Shown here in pieces: positions 47,122 through 56,409 of a stretch of 64,000 nucleotides of DNA. The stretch is taken from contig AMYZ01000012.1 in NCBI GenBank assembly GCA_000335715.1, positions 62,001 through 126,000 of the forward strand. The letters run 5' to 3'. A program made the translations under genes and the position numbers. This DNA is from a beta proteobacterium L13 (GTDB taxonomy: Bacteria; Pseudomonadota; Gammaproteobacteria; Burkholderiales; Chromobacteriaceae). How positions within the stretch are numbered: position 1 is the stretch's first letter; each line of letters opens with the position of its first letter. Under the pieces are notes generated by a model, which made no database searches, was not told the origin of the DNA, and worked only from the letters and a program-made list of their open reading frames with translations.

Positions 47122-48621
47122 ATGCTTGGTAGGCATGGTATGACCCATACCGTCGTCTACTACAAGGTGGTGCGCGACAACACCGGCATCCATGAGGAAA
47201 TCCCAGTCATCCTCACCGAGTTCGGACCGCTGCAACCGCTGATCCGTTACATCCTCAAGCATCGCCACCTGCTCTCGGGGAGCAATACCAACAAGCTGGT
47301 GCAGGCGGTGGGCCTCTTGATCGACTACATGGCGGCGAACCACACTGCCTTCGACAATCCGCAAGATCTGTTCAATACCTTCGTGCAACGGCTCTACAGC
47401 GGCACCGTGGGTGTCGATGGCCACGACCCCAGTGACCTGTTCTGGGATACCCGCACGCCGGCGGTCGTGCGCGTGCTGGTCAACCACCTCTCCTGCTTCT
47501 CCGACTGGATCGCGCAGGAGTACGGCACGCAGCCGCTCAATCCATGGCGTCAGGCCACCCGCGCCGAAGAGCAACTGGCATGGGCAGCCTGGCAGCACCA
47601 GAAGAACCGTGCCTTCCTCGGCCACACCATGAGCGTTGACGTCGCCGCGCTCAAGGTTAGCCAGGCTCGCAGCACACTGCTCAAGAGAAGTCCCGTCATC
47701 GACCACGAGCCGGTCAAACACTTCCCGGCGGATCGCATGGCCGATCTGCTGTTCAGGGGCTTCATCGTGCCGGGCAAACAGAACAGTCCGCGTATCGAGG
47801 AGCGGCTAAACCTGCGTGACATCCTGATCACGATGCTGATGCACTACGGGGGCTTGCGCATGAGCGAGCCGTTCCACCTCTTCGTCCATGACGTGATCCA
47901 TGACGACTCTGCGCCTGGTACAGCCTTGGTCAAGGTCTATCACCCCAGTCTCGGACAAGCACCGAGCGATCTGCGCGATGCCAGGGGCAAACCGGTGGCC
48001 TGTAACCGCGCTACCTACCTGCGCGACAAGTACGGCCTGCTGCCGCGGACGGAGTACAAGAGTTCGCACACCCTGCATGCCGGCTGGAAGGGCAATCCGC
48101 TCGACAGCAAGCAGCACTTCATGCACGTGCATTGGGCGCCATGCTGGGCGGGGGAACTGTTCTGGAAGCTGTGGGTGTTCTACATGGCACAGCGTGACCA
48201 GCTCAATCCCGATCATCCGTATGCCTTCGTGACTCGGGAGGGCAAGCCCTACAGCATCGATGCTTTCGAGGATGCCCATGCCAAGGCCGTCAAGCGCATT
48301 GGTCTCGTACCGGCCAAGGCGCTCGGGACCACGCCGCACGGCCACCGCCATGCCTATGGCCAGCGACTGTCCGAGCTGCAGCTCAACGCCATCTTCCTGA
48401 AGACGGCGATGCATCACAAGTCGCTGGAATCGCAGACCGTCTATACCGAACCGGATCGCGTTAAGCTCAACCGGGCCATTGCTGCTGCCCTGACCCGCGC
48501 GGAAACAGCCGAGGATGGTGCGGCGCTGCCGCCGCCCGACTTTCTCGCCTACGGCTTCAAGGACGTTGACCCACTGGGCCTACTGTCTGGCCCGAATCCG
48601 AAATTGGTGAGGAGAAACTGA
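47122..48621 (+). CDS. gmtY: Tyrosine recombinase of a mobile trio, GmtY-like
   Basis: 499 residues from the ATG at 47122. An ATG at 47140 with a better-spaced AGG would give 493, so the start is open. The catalytic domain of a tyrosine recombinase is visible in the second half: Arg246 in GGLRMSE, the HxxR-type box HGHRHAYG (His406, Arg409), a histidine in MHHKSLE and the nucleophile Tyr441 in TVYTEPD. The N-terminal about 200 residues should bind the arm DNA. Its stop overlaps the next recombinase gene (TGATG), so the trio is one translational unit. The position at the island edge and the gene order match Gamma-Mobile-Trio elements. A role in integration and excision is inferred from the family. 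Confidence 0.75.
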   Translation: MLGRHGMTHTVVYYKVVRDNTGIHEEIPVILTEFGPLQPLIRYILKHRHLLSGSNTNKLVQAVGLLIDYMAANHTAFDNPQDLFNTFVQRLYSGTVGVDGHDPSDLFWDTRTPAVVRVLVNHLSCFSDWIAQEYGTQPLNPWRQATRAEEQLAWAAWQHQKNRAFLGHTMSVDVAALKVSQARSTLLKRSPVIDHEPVKHFPADRMADLLFRGFIVPGKQNSPRIEERLNLRDILITMLMHYGGLRMSEPFHLFVHDVIHDDSAPGTALVKVYHPSLGQAPSDLRDARGKPVACNRATYLRDKYGLLPRTEYKSSHTLHAGWKGNPLDSKQHFMHVHWAPCWAGELFWKLWVFYMAQRDQLNPDHPYAFVTREGKPYSIDAFEDAHAKAVKRIGLVPAKALGTTPHGHRHAYGQRLSELQLNAIFLKTAMHHKSLESQTVYTEPDRVKLNRAIAAALTRAETAEDGAALPPPDFLAYGFKDVDPLGLLSGPNPKLVRRN

Positions 48622-51557
48622 TGGTCCGGAGGATCAAAGGAACCAACGCTAACTTCGACCCCGAGTTCCGCTTCCTGTTCGATCTCGATCCGGCGCTGGA
48701 AGGCTGGCGGGCGTGGGCGGCGGAGTATTGGGCGGGGTCACTCAAGAAGAGCCACAGCATGCAAGCCGGCCTAATCGCCTTCTTGGTCACCTACCTGCAC
48801 GGTCTGGGCTTACATACCCTGCCGCCCGAGACATTCTTCGCAAGGGATGGTGCGCTACCCGTCCTGGATGCAGCCTTGGGTTTGGGGTTGATGGGTAACG
48901 AAGAAAACGCCAAACAAAAACACGATACTGTGAGCGACTTCCTCGACTGGATACTGCGCAAAAAACTCTCCGTCCTTGACTCGGATGGTCATCGCATGGT
49001 GCCACCCCATCTCGCCAACCCATTCCCGAGAAGACGCATTAAGCAACATGGCAAGACCACCGATCTGAGCTTCGCCCATGTGCTGCTGCTCGACCCTAAG
49101 CTGGAGGATTGGCGCAGTCTCGCCGCCGAGTGGCTGAAAGATCAGAAAATCAACGTCGCTGTGCGCCGCGACGCCGTCGACAGGTTCATGATCCGCTACA
49201 TTCACGGCCAGAACCTGGAGCGTAACTACGGACGCTTCCTGCTGCGCGCGACGGAGAAGCCGAACTTTGCACAAGTGATCGTGGGCGCCAAACGAGAGGG
49301 CACACAGACGCTTCGAGCGCGCGATGTGGAGAGCAACAACACGGTCTCCGACTTCCTCGACTGGGTGCTCGCGAACAAATTAGGCGATCCCGATATCGGC
49401 AGCTGGGATACCTCTCGCTTCCACAACCCCATCCAGCGGCTGTCACATTCTGGGCGCCCTACGAATAACCAATCGGATAAGGCCTCGCTCTCGATCCGCT
49501 ACATCCGCGAGTTGCGCGGCATGCTGGCCGAAGGGCGCAACTTCCGCGACTGGGCATGGGCGCAGCAGGCGATGGCGGAGGGAGCAAGCGGTGGCGACTG
49601 GTTTGTCGTTGATCCCCAGCTCATCGACCCCAACGATCCCGATTGCGTCGCCAGACAGCGCGCTGCTTCTAGGTACGAAATCGAGATCAAGGGCTACCCG
49701 GCCGAGGTGTGGGAGCTATGGTCACCCGTGCGCGCGGTGGCGCTCTACCTCAAGTTAGAACTTCCGCTGCGCACCTTTCAGGTCCGCATGCTGGATTCGG
49801 GTGAAGCCGACACCTGGCGCTACGTCCATGCGCCGGGTGGCGGCGGTTTTGTGCTCAACCGCGGCCCGCTCGCCAGCGGCAGCGCAAAGCGCCCCTACCA
49901 GTGCGGGGTGTTCCATCGCAGCGCGAACGAGATGGGGGCGGGTTTCTATATCAACACCAACAAGACCGCCGACAATAACAAGGCCGAGCACGAGAAGGGC
50001 TACGTCATCCCCTGGTCCCACAATGAGGTGCTGTACTGGTTGGAGAAGCTGCGAAACTGGCAGGAACGCTACAACCCGATTGCCACGCCGACACCGTGGA
50101 CGGAACTGGAGTGCAAGCACTTTAACGCAACCCCGCCCCATCCCGAGGTTCTGGCGCAGCGTGGTTCGACCTGCTTCCTGTTTCGTGACCCCACCGCTGG
50201 AGAAGGCGACAAACCGCTGGAGGACCATTCTTTAAGCCGAGTTTGGTACAAGTTGCTAGCCAGATTGGAGCAGCGCTGCGCAGATCATGATCAGACGCTG
50301 GATGATGGCACCCCGTTGCGTTTCGTCAATCCGGACTCTAAAACGGCCACTTACTTCCCACTGCATGCGCTGCGGGTGTCTCTGATCACCTACTTCATTC
50401 TCGACCTCAAGCTACCGATAGCGGTGGTATCCAAGATGATTGCCGGGCATGCGAACATCATCATGACACTTTACTACACCAAGTTCGGAAAGGCCTATAT
50501 GCGAGAGGTGTTGCGCGAGGCGGAGAAACACGAATTGGAAGCCGAACAGGCCAACCATCGCCGCTTCCTGCAGGACGCGACCTTCAAGCAGGTGAGCCAA
50601 CGCTTCGCCTATGTGTCGGAGGATGCGGTGCGGGCAGCGATCCAGAACCGGTCTGCAGCCGCCTTCGTGTTTGACGACAAGGGTATCTGCCCCAATGGTG
50701 CGGCGCTGTGCGATGTGGGTGGAGAAAAGCTCACTGACCGGAAAGCTGAGCAGGTTTACGCTCCCGTCCCCGGCTTCCCGCAGGAGCGCAACTGCGCCTG
50801 TTGCCGCTTCTTCCTGACCGGTCCTGCCTTCCTGCCCGGCCTGATTGCCCACTTCAACACCATCAGCGAAAAGACCCATCGCCAGAGCGCGCGCTACAAC
50901 ACCCTGCAGGACAAACTGACCGACCTTGAGGATCAGCTGCGGACGGCAGAACGGGAGAACCAGCCCTTCCTGCGCGTGCGCGAGCTGGATCAGCTCAACA
51001 AGTACGTCGAGGCTGAGGCGCTGATCCTAAATAAATACGTAAACGACCTGCAGGCGACGAACCACCTGATCCAGCGCTCCCTTCAGATCGCCAAAGACAG
51101 GACGACGGACAGCGTGAAGCTTGTCGCCAAGGGTAGTATGGCCGACCTCAAGGTAGGCTTCATCGAGTCGCAGTCGGTACTGCACCAGCTGGAAGTCGTC
51201 TGCGAGAACGCGGTCATCTACCCGGAGATCGATGCCGGTTTCGCCACCATCCGGCGCGCGCAGATGCTCGATGCCATGCTGCGCTACAACAGTATGGACC
51301 CGGTACTGATGTACCTCGACCAGGAAGCGCAGTTGCTGGTGGGCAATGCCGTGATGCAACTGATTCAGGCTCGCACCGGTTCGATCAAGAACGCGCTGCC
51401 CTATGCCGAATGCCGTCTCAAGCTCAAGGAAATTGGCCTGTTCAAGGATCAGGTGTTGAACGAGATCGCCCAGGTCAAAGCCCTGGTTCTGCTCGACCAC
51501 GCCAAGGCCAAGCGAGCGCTGACGCCGCCGCAGGAGGACCATGACGATGCATCCTGA
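48621..51557 (+). CDS. gmtZ: Large tyrosine recombinase of the trio, GmtZ-like
   Basis: 978 residues, far longer than ordinary integrases. Catalytic features are in the middle: His582 and Arg585 in HALRVSL, His610 in IAGHANIIM and the Tyr618/Tyr619 pair in TLYYTKFG. Duplicated segments with TVSDFLDW (near 110 and 240) occur in the N-terminal half and look like two copies of a helical DNA-binding unit. After the recombinase domain come a cysteine group (Cys690, 697, 725, 727, 728; possible zinc site) and a long coiled coil (about 750-840). The gene starts inside the stop of the first recombinase and overlaps the third gene by 17 bases. Confidence 0.75.
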   Translation: MVRRIKGTNANFDPEFRFLFDLDPALEGWRAWAAEYWAGSLKKSHSMQAGLIAFLVTYLHGLGLHTLPPETFFARDGALPVLDAALGLGLMGNEENAKQKHDTVSDFLDWILRKKLSVLDSDGHRMVPPHLANPFPRRRIKQHGKTTDLSFAHVLLLDPKLEDWRSLAAEWLKDQKINVAVRRDAVDRFMIRYIHGQNLERNYGRFLLRATEKPNFAQVIVGAKREGTQTLRARDVESNNTVSDFLDWVLANKLGDPDIGSWDTSRFHNPIQRLSHSGRPTNNQSDKASLSIRYIRELRGMLAEGRNFRDWAWAQQAMAEGASGGDWFVVDPQLIDPNDPDCVARQRAASRYEIEIKGYPAEVWELWSPVRAVALYLKLELPLRTFQVRMLDSGEADTWRYVHAPGGGGFVLNRGPLASGSAKRPYQCGVFHRSANEMGAGFYINTNKTADNNKAEHEKGYVIPWSHNEVLYWLEKLRNWQERYNPIATPTPWTELECKHFNATPPHPEVLAQRGSTCFLFRDPTAGEGDKPLEDHSLSRVWYKLLARLEQRCADHDQTLDDGTPLRFVNPDSKTATYFPLHALRVSLITYFILDLKLPIAVVSKMIAGHANIIMTLYYTKFGKAYMREVLREAEKHELEAEQANHRRFLQDATFKQVSQRFAYVSEDAVRAAIQNRSAAAFVFDDKGICPNGAALCDVGGEKLTDRKAEQVYAPVPGFPQERNCACCRFFLTGPAFLPGLIAHFNTISEKTHRQSARYNTLQDKLTDLEDQLRTAERENQPFLRVRELDQLNKYVEAEALILNKYVNDLQATNHLIQRSLQIAKDRTTDSVKLVAKGSMADLKVGFIESQSVLHQLEVVCENAVIYPEIDAGFATIRRAQMLDAMLRYNSMDPVLMYLDQEAQLLVGNAVMQLIQARTGSIKNALPYAECRLKLKEIGLFKDQVLNEIAQVKALVLLDHAKAKRALTPPQEDHDDAS

Positions 51558-52188
51558 CGACCTGCTCGACCAGCTCAAGAAAACCGCCACACCCCGCAAA
51601 CAGAAGACCCTTGACCTGATCTACGAGGTATGCCGGGAGCAGTATGAGCGCGGCAGCAAGGACTTCTCCGTGGCGACTATCGCCCGTATCGCGGAGGATC
51701 GGGGAGGACCGAGCAAGGGCGCGATCCACAACAAGACCGGCGATGACTACAAAGGGCTCATCAAGGCGTGGGCTCAGCATACGGGGGGCGTAACCCACAA
51801 GGTACGCCAAGTCAGCGAGAACCCTTACACCGCCCTGATCGACAAGATCGAGAACCCGGCGCTACGCTCGATGATGGCAGGCATCCTGGCCGAGAACCGG
51901 CAGATGCGCCGCGAGATTACCCTGCTCAAGGCAGAAGGGAACCGGGTGATCGATATGCGCCCCCAATCCGCCGAACCCCATGAGGCAGTCCAAATCCTGC
52001 CTGCATCAACGGGGCTGTATCCGTCCGAGATAGAAGCTCTACGCCACGCGGTAAGTGACCGCCTGCTCAAAGACGAAGGCTGGGTCACTGACGCCGAGGG
52101 ACGCGTGATCAACGAGGCGGGGCGAGTGGTCTACAAGCCAGGCTATGTGTCAGCAATCCGCAAGATCCTCGGCGAGGGTAAGCAATAG
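51541..52188 (+). CDS. gmtX: Small third protein of the trio, GmtX-like
   Basis: 215 residues from the ATG at 51541, with AGGAGG five bases upstream. It begins within the end of the large recombinase gene. The N-terminal part (KTLDLIYEVCREQYERGSKDFSVATIARIAEDRGG) looks like a helical DNA-binding domain with a winged-helix-like turn followed by IHNKTGDDYKGLIKAWA, a pattern I associate with GmtX. The middle is a likely coiled coil (ENRQMRREITLLKAEGNRV). In Tn554-type and trio elements a small third protein helps target or regulate the two recombinases. Here that role is an inference. Confidence 0.7.
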   Translation: MTMHPDDLLDQLKKTATPRKQKTLDLIYEVCREQYERGSKDFSVATIARIAEDRGGPSKGAIHNKTGDDYKGLIKAWAQHTGGVTHKVRQVSENPYTALIDKIENPALRSMMAGILAENRQMRREITLLKAEGNRVIDMRPQSAEPHEAVQILPASTGLYPSEIEALRHAVSDRLLKDEGWVTDAEGRVINEAGRVVYKPGYVSAIRKILGEGKQ

Positions 52189-52415
52189 CTGAAATACACG
52201 GCCGCCCAGCTCAATATGAAAACGAAAGTGCAAGGCGGCGTGCCAATCGACCCAGATTGGGACCACATGCCAGATGTTAGGAATAAAAGGCTCAAATGAG
52301 CTCAAGCATCGAGCGTCAGTCGTGCGCCTAGACTGCTATTCGCCCTAAGTGGTTTTTGGCAGTCTGATGATGCCAATGGTTGCCACTTACTGAGAGATAA
52401 TAGGATGTTATCTAC

Positions 52416-52892
52416 TTATAGTTCGCTTTTTTGTGTTCTCAGCCATGTAAACCGCAGGGCGCGGGCATCATCGAGCGCGTGATGAGACTGGAGTTGCCAC
52501 TTCTGCTTTTCGGATTCTATCGCTGATTTATCTGGGTTGAATAATTGTGGTGTCAATTCGAGGTTGGCTGGTAAAAGTAGTTTTTCATAAAAAATGAAAC
52601 TTACCCAAGGCCAATCCCATGTTGGGGCATCTGTCACGAGAGATACAGAAACTTCGAATGACTCAAGCCAGTTGCCCAACCGAAGACATAGTTCAGCCAA
52701 TGTCATTTGGCATGACCCACCTTCGAGGTGCGGTAACACCTCACGCTTAACGAAGTCGGAACAGTCTTCATGTTTCCATGTGTCAGTAAGCTCTGCATAG
52801 AATTTCTGCCCATCTTCACTGATCAATCCAATCGAAATCAATCTAGATTCATGACTAAGCTGTGTGAATTCTGTATCGAAGAAGATATACAT
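52416..52892 (-). CDS. DEDDh 3'-5' exonuclease (Rv2179c-like), island cargo
   Basis: 158 residues, a minimal exonuclease domain. The acidic set is readable: DTEFT (Asp6 and Glu8), VTDAPTW (third Asp), and HHALDDARAL (His and fourth Asp), which is the DEDDh arrangement. The short form with FFDTEFTQL fits the Rv2179c-like 3'-5' exoribonuclease group. It would degrade RNA or single-stranded DNA from the 3' end. It stands alone between the trio and the ABC module, on the opposite strand to the recombinases. Base composition is lower in GC than the chromosome. It could be part of the defence cargo or an accessory of the element. Confidence 0.75.
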   Translation of the reverse strand: MYIFFDTEFTQLSHESRLISIGLISEDGQKFYAELTDTWKHEDCSDFVKREVLPHLEGGSCQMTLAELCLRLGNWLESFEVSVSLVTDAPTWDWPWVSFIFYEKLLLPANLELTPQLFNPDKSAIESEKQKWQLQSHHALDDARALRFTWLRTQKSEL

Positions 52893-53432
52893 CTTGCTAC
52901 TTTCGGTCGGTTTGTTCAGTGCGGAGCCGCTTCTATGATTGGCGTTATAGCGCTGAGCTCAGCCGCTTCTGCCACTCAGATTGCTTCGGAAACTCTAAAA
53001 CAATGCAGATCAGTTCCCAACTTCCAATTATTGGAAACATGGAATTTTGCGCAAGATTCGTCACATACCAATGGCTTTGGCCGGTTGGGGCCAACCTTGG
53101 CTAACCATCCGGTAGTAGCTGACCATTTCTAGCGTCTAGCACTGATAGTGGCAACCCATGATTCGGTGTCTACTTTTGAAGTTCAACCTAACCATTCTTT
53201 GACGATGCACGAAATCATCAGCCTCTGACCGGCGCTCACCCCTGCTAGTATCGCCTCCTCGACCGCTAATATGCTTTTGGTGTTAACGCCCGAGGAAAGC
53301 TCCGACATGGGCCGATGACGCATGCGACTCCTTGGGCCGAAAGCACAATGTTTTCCTCATCCGGAGTTTCGCAAACTGTGCTTGTTTGATGCTCATCAGG
53401 GTCTGGTTTTACTATGCGACCTCCGGTGGCTG
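52893..53432. other. Island segment without a recognisable gene
   Basis: Short open frames exist (for example 52770-53132 on the plus strand) but none has a ribosome site or family resemblance. The segment probably contains the promoter of the exonuclease gene (read leftwards from about 52.95 kb) and the 3' end of the ABC module. GGTTGGGGCCAACC near 53083 is a small hairpin. It may include gene remnants that I cannot identify. Confidence 0.5.
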
Positions 53433-55769
53433 CTATGAAGCGTCCTTCGCTAGGAGTTGCATGTTTAGTGAGCGCGTTCTTAGGCCCGCCCTGTCGAAGC
53501 GGTAGCGCATGTAGGCTGAGATATCGTCCTCATGGGAGGACACTATTAGCTGGCAATGCTTGAGTTCGCAACGGAGCAGGTCTGTCAGGGAGGCCACATT
53601 CACTTCATCCAAAGACTGTGACGGGTCGTCAATCAAGATGAGTGGTACCCTTGAATAGACTTTGTTCAGAGAAAGGAAGAACGCGAGACTGAGGGCGGAA
53701 ACTTGGCCAGAGCTCATGGACATGACCGCATCATGTTCAGATTTCTCGGCAGTCAAGAACCTTAGTTGCGTGCCTTCGCGGCTCTCGATGAATAGACCCA
53801 AACCGCGTTGGTAGTTCTGGATAAGCCGCCCACTATAAATGTGAAATATGAGCTCAATTGCCGAAATTGTTTGGTCGGTATAATTCTGTTCTGTTTTCTT
53901 CAGTGTAGAGCGGAGCTTTTCAACTTTGTATTGAGCTTTCTGTGCCGCTTGAGTTTCTTTTTCGATAGTTTTCAGATTGGCAATACAGGCTTGCAGTCGG
54001 GTGCTTTGGGCTTCGCTAGCCTTAACCGATATATATTGCTCCTTACTCTTTAGATCTTCTGCAGTAATTATGTAGAAATCCTGAAAATCTTTGAATGCAC
54101 CATTTACGGTCTCGCGCCAGTTATCGGGCAGTGTCAGAGCATCTGCTTCGACTTGCTTTTTACTCCTAAGCGTGTCCTTAAGGAGTTCAAATCGCTCATT
54201 TACGATATCGCTGTTTTCGGTAAACGAGTCCGTAACCAAAATGTTGTCTTTTTGCAATTTTTCTAGCAACTGGTTTATCGCTGGTAGCCGAAGTTTGATA
54301 CTCGCCAGAGCTCCATGAAGTTTAGGATCAAACGTAGGTGAGAGAACTTTTAGCCTATCTTGGATGAGAGTTTCGATGAGCTTCAGCTCAGCGTCCATTG
54401 TCGAGATTAGATTTACTAAGTCCTTCCCATCTTGGCCAAGTGATTCCGAGATTTGCCTAGCTCTTTCATCAATGGCAGCCACCATTGATTTGTGGTCTTC
54501 CCAGTCAGCTCCACAGAGTGGGCATAGCTGATCGTCGGGATAGGAATTTTTGTGTTCATCAAGCAGCTGTCGTTTCAACCGTTCCAATTCGGCTACAACA
54601 TTAGCATTAGCGCTGCTTTTAATTCTGAGACTTTTTCGAGATTCAATTTGAGACTCAAACCACTCCAAACGCCCCTCTGCCCAGTTTGGTAGTATTCTGG
54701 CTTCCTCAATTTCTATTGCGGCAGCACCGCGTTTAATGATGGCTGCAGAGCGCTCTAGCCCATCCATCTCCTTTTTGATGGCTTCAAGTCCATCTAGCTT
54801 GTTAAGGTCTTTTCCAAACTGCACCAGGCTCTTCAAAGATTCTTCGTTTCGGACAATTTCGGCATCAATTTCTTCATTGTGAAGTCTAATTCTTATAGTT
54901 GCCTTTAGCGGCAGAAGAGCTATTATCTTTTGAAGTGATTCTTTGTAATTGTCGTGCTGTTCCAATGAGTAGGTTGAAAACAAGATATCCTGATCCCAAC
55001 CTGGCCTAACGTCAGTTGTTGAGATCTTTTTGTACTCAATAATCCCTGTGACAGCTTGAAACATCTCTCTTAGGGTCGCAATTTCTTCTTTTAGAGACGC
55101 AACCTGTTCCTTACGTCCAGCATCATTGATGAACTTGTTGAGCTTGTTGTATATTGTGGTGCAGTTTTCTATTTCGTATTCGATATCGCTCGTATTAAAG
55201 AGATTCCCCAGCTTCCCCTTACGTTCATCTACTCTGGTATGCAGAAGCCGATTCTGCCCTTGTTCTAAGTAGTTCAGAATAGAGAAATTTTCTCTAAAAT
55301 TCTTTCCGAGTTTTTGCTCAAGGAAACTGTTGTCGCGCTCGTTGCTCTTCTTAAACTCTGATGAATTAAATTCGGGGAGTTCGTAAAGTTTAAAGTGCTC
55401 GTATTTGTCTGCCCGGTTGTTTGAGGGCATCTTAAATGTCTGGGCAGGGCAGTGCCGGGCCAAGATTAGTTTATGATTGTCGTCATCAATGAATTCAATT
55501 TTGATGCAAAGATCACTTTCACCTGAGCGATTATTCCAGAAGAGATTGTCGGCGTAATCTTTCTTGTGTTTTGTAAGAAGGGTGTTGAAGAGATTTTGTA
55601 TCCTACTGATTTGGCCGGTTAGCAATAACTCGATAGCATCAAAGATGCTCGTCTTTCCATATCCATTCGGGCCGTCCAGAGTTAACAAGGATGACTTGCC
55701 GAGATCTAAGTAAATATGCTTAAAGGCTTTGAAGCTAGAAACTTCAATCTTGGATATTTTCCAATTCAT
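53433..55769 (-). CDS. Rad50/SMC-like ABC ATPase with zinc hook, ABC-three-component system
   Basis: 778 residues from the ATG at 55769 (MNWKISKIEVSSFKAF), chosen over a frame reaching 55802 because this is where Rad50-like proteins begin. Walker A GPNGYGKTS (33-41), a long coiled coil broken near residue 414 by the zinc-hook CPLCGADW, then the ABC signature MSSGQVSALSLAF, Walker B LILIDDPSQSLDE and an H-loop (IVSSHEDD). Such ATPases sense or hold DNA ends and pass a signal to a nuclease. It overlaps the middle gene by 26 bases and is the third gene of the module. The AT-rich codon use sets it apart from the chromosome. Confidence 0.85.
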   Translation of the reverse strand: MNWKISKIEVSSFKAFKHIYLDLGKSSLLTLDGPNGYGKTSIFDAIELLLTGQISRIQNLFNTLLTKHKKDYADNLFWNNRSGESDLCIKIEFIDDDNHKLILARHCPAQTFKMPSNNRADKYEHFKLYELPEFNSSEFKKSNERDNSFLEQKLGKNFRENFSILNYLEQGQNRLLHTRVDERKGKLGNLFNTSDIEYEIENCTTIYNKLNKFINDAGRKEQVASLKEEIATLREMFQAVTGIIEYKKISTTDVRPGWDQDILFSTYSLEQHDNYKESLQKIIALLPLKATIRIRLHNEEIDAEIVRNEESLKSLVQFGKDLNKLDGLEAIKKEMDGLERSAAIIKRGAAAIEIEEARILPNWAEGRLEWFESQIESRKSLRIKSSANANVVAELERLKRQLLDEHKNSYPDDQLCPLCGADWEDHKSMVAAIDERARQISESLGQDGKDLVNLISTMDAELKLIETLIQDRLKVLSPTFDPKLHGALASIKLRLPAINQLLEKLQKDNILVTDSFTENSDIVNERFELLKDTLRSKKQVEADALTLPDNWRETVNGAFKDFQDFYIITAEDLKSKEQYISVKASEAQSTRLQACIANLKTIEKETQAAQKAQYKVEKLRSTLKKTEQNYTDQTISAIELIFHIYSGRLIQNYQRGLGLFIESREGTQLRFLTAEKSEHDAVMSMSSGQVSALSLAFFLSLNKVYSRVPLILIDDPSQSLDEVNVASLTDLLRCELKHCQLIVSSHEDDISAYMRYRFDRAGLRTRSLNMQLLAKDAS

Positions 55770-56409
55770 TTCGAATAATTTCCTTGATAAAGTTATCAGC
55801 ATTCTTCTCGGTTACTTGCTGAATAGTTGAGTATGTTTCGTTCAGGCCCGCTTGTGCTACAGCTTCGACTGCTTGTAAGCGCAAAGACACAAGACTCCCT
55901 TGGTGGCTAGGTAGCTCTAAAAAAGGAAGTTTGATAAATGTCTTGGCAGCAAAGCTGTACTGTGTCGCAACTAGAGGATTTTCTTTATATTCTAGAAATT
56001 CCTTCTTGTCTGAAATTACGGTAACAAGTTTTTCATAAGTAAAGTCGGTCAGGGCACTTTCTTCTGCGGTGCTATAGTAGAGGATGTATTTTTTATAAAA
56101 ATGAGGATCTTCCTCGATAGCGAAAATTTCTTCTTCGTAATTCTTGAACTCAGCCAATACATCCAAGCGATGAATGCAAATTAAGTCACAATTTTTTTTG
56201 AAGCTTGGATTTCGAGTAAATGATTCAGGAGCAAGCTGATTGATTCTGGTGTTTAGCTCTGCTGGGCTTGGGAGTTCGTCCAGGATGTGCAACACCGCAA
56301 ACCTGATCGCCGAAACTGATTCACGGACATAAAATATCGTAGTGTCTGTTTCTTTATTAATTACAAAATCGTGAGCAACGAGTGCTTCGTTAATGAGCTG
56401 CTTTACCAT
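55744..56409 (-). CDS. Middle component of the ABC-three-component module
   Basis: 221 residues, no membrane segment, rich in acidic and aromatic residues. I see no enzymatic motif. It starts 20 bases inside the nuclease gene and ends 26 bases inside the ATPase gene, so the three proteins are made together. In ABC-3C systems a small middle component links the effector to the ABC ATPase. The N-terminal FYVRESVSAIRFAVLHILDELPSPAEL and the C-terminal helical end would be the contact surfaces. Assignment rests on size, position and lack of other features. Confidence 0.65.
   Translation of the reverse strand: MVKQLINEALVAHDFVINKETDTTIFYVRESVSAIRFAVLHILDELPSPAELNTRINQLAPESFTRNPSFKKNCDLICIHRLDVLAEFKNYEEEIFAIEEDPHFYKKYILYYSTAEESALTDFTYEKLVTVISDKKEFLEYKENPLVATQYSFAAKTFIKLPFLELPSHQGSLVSLRLQAVEAVAQAGLNETYSTIQQVTEKNADNFIKEIIRNELENIQD

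Noticed and set aside
52770..53132. Plus-strand 120-codon frame in the island gap
   Set aside because: Overlaps the exonuclease gene on the other strand, has no ribosome site and no family resemblance.
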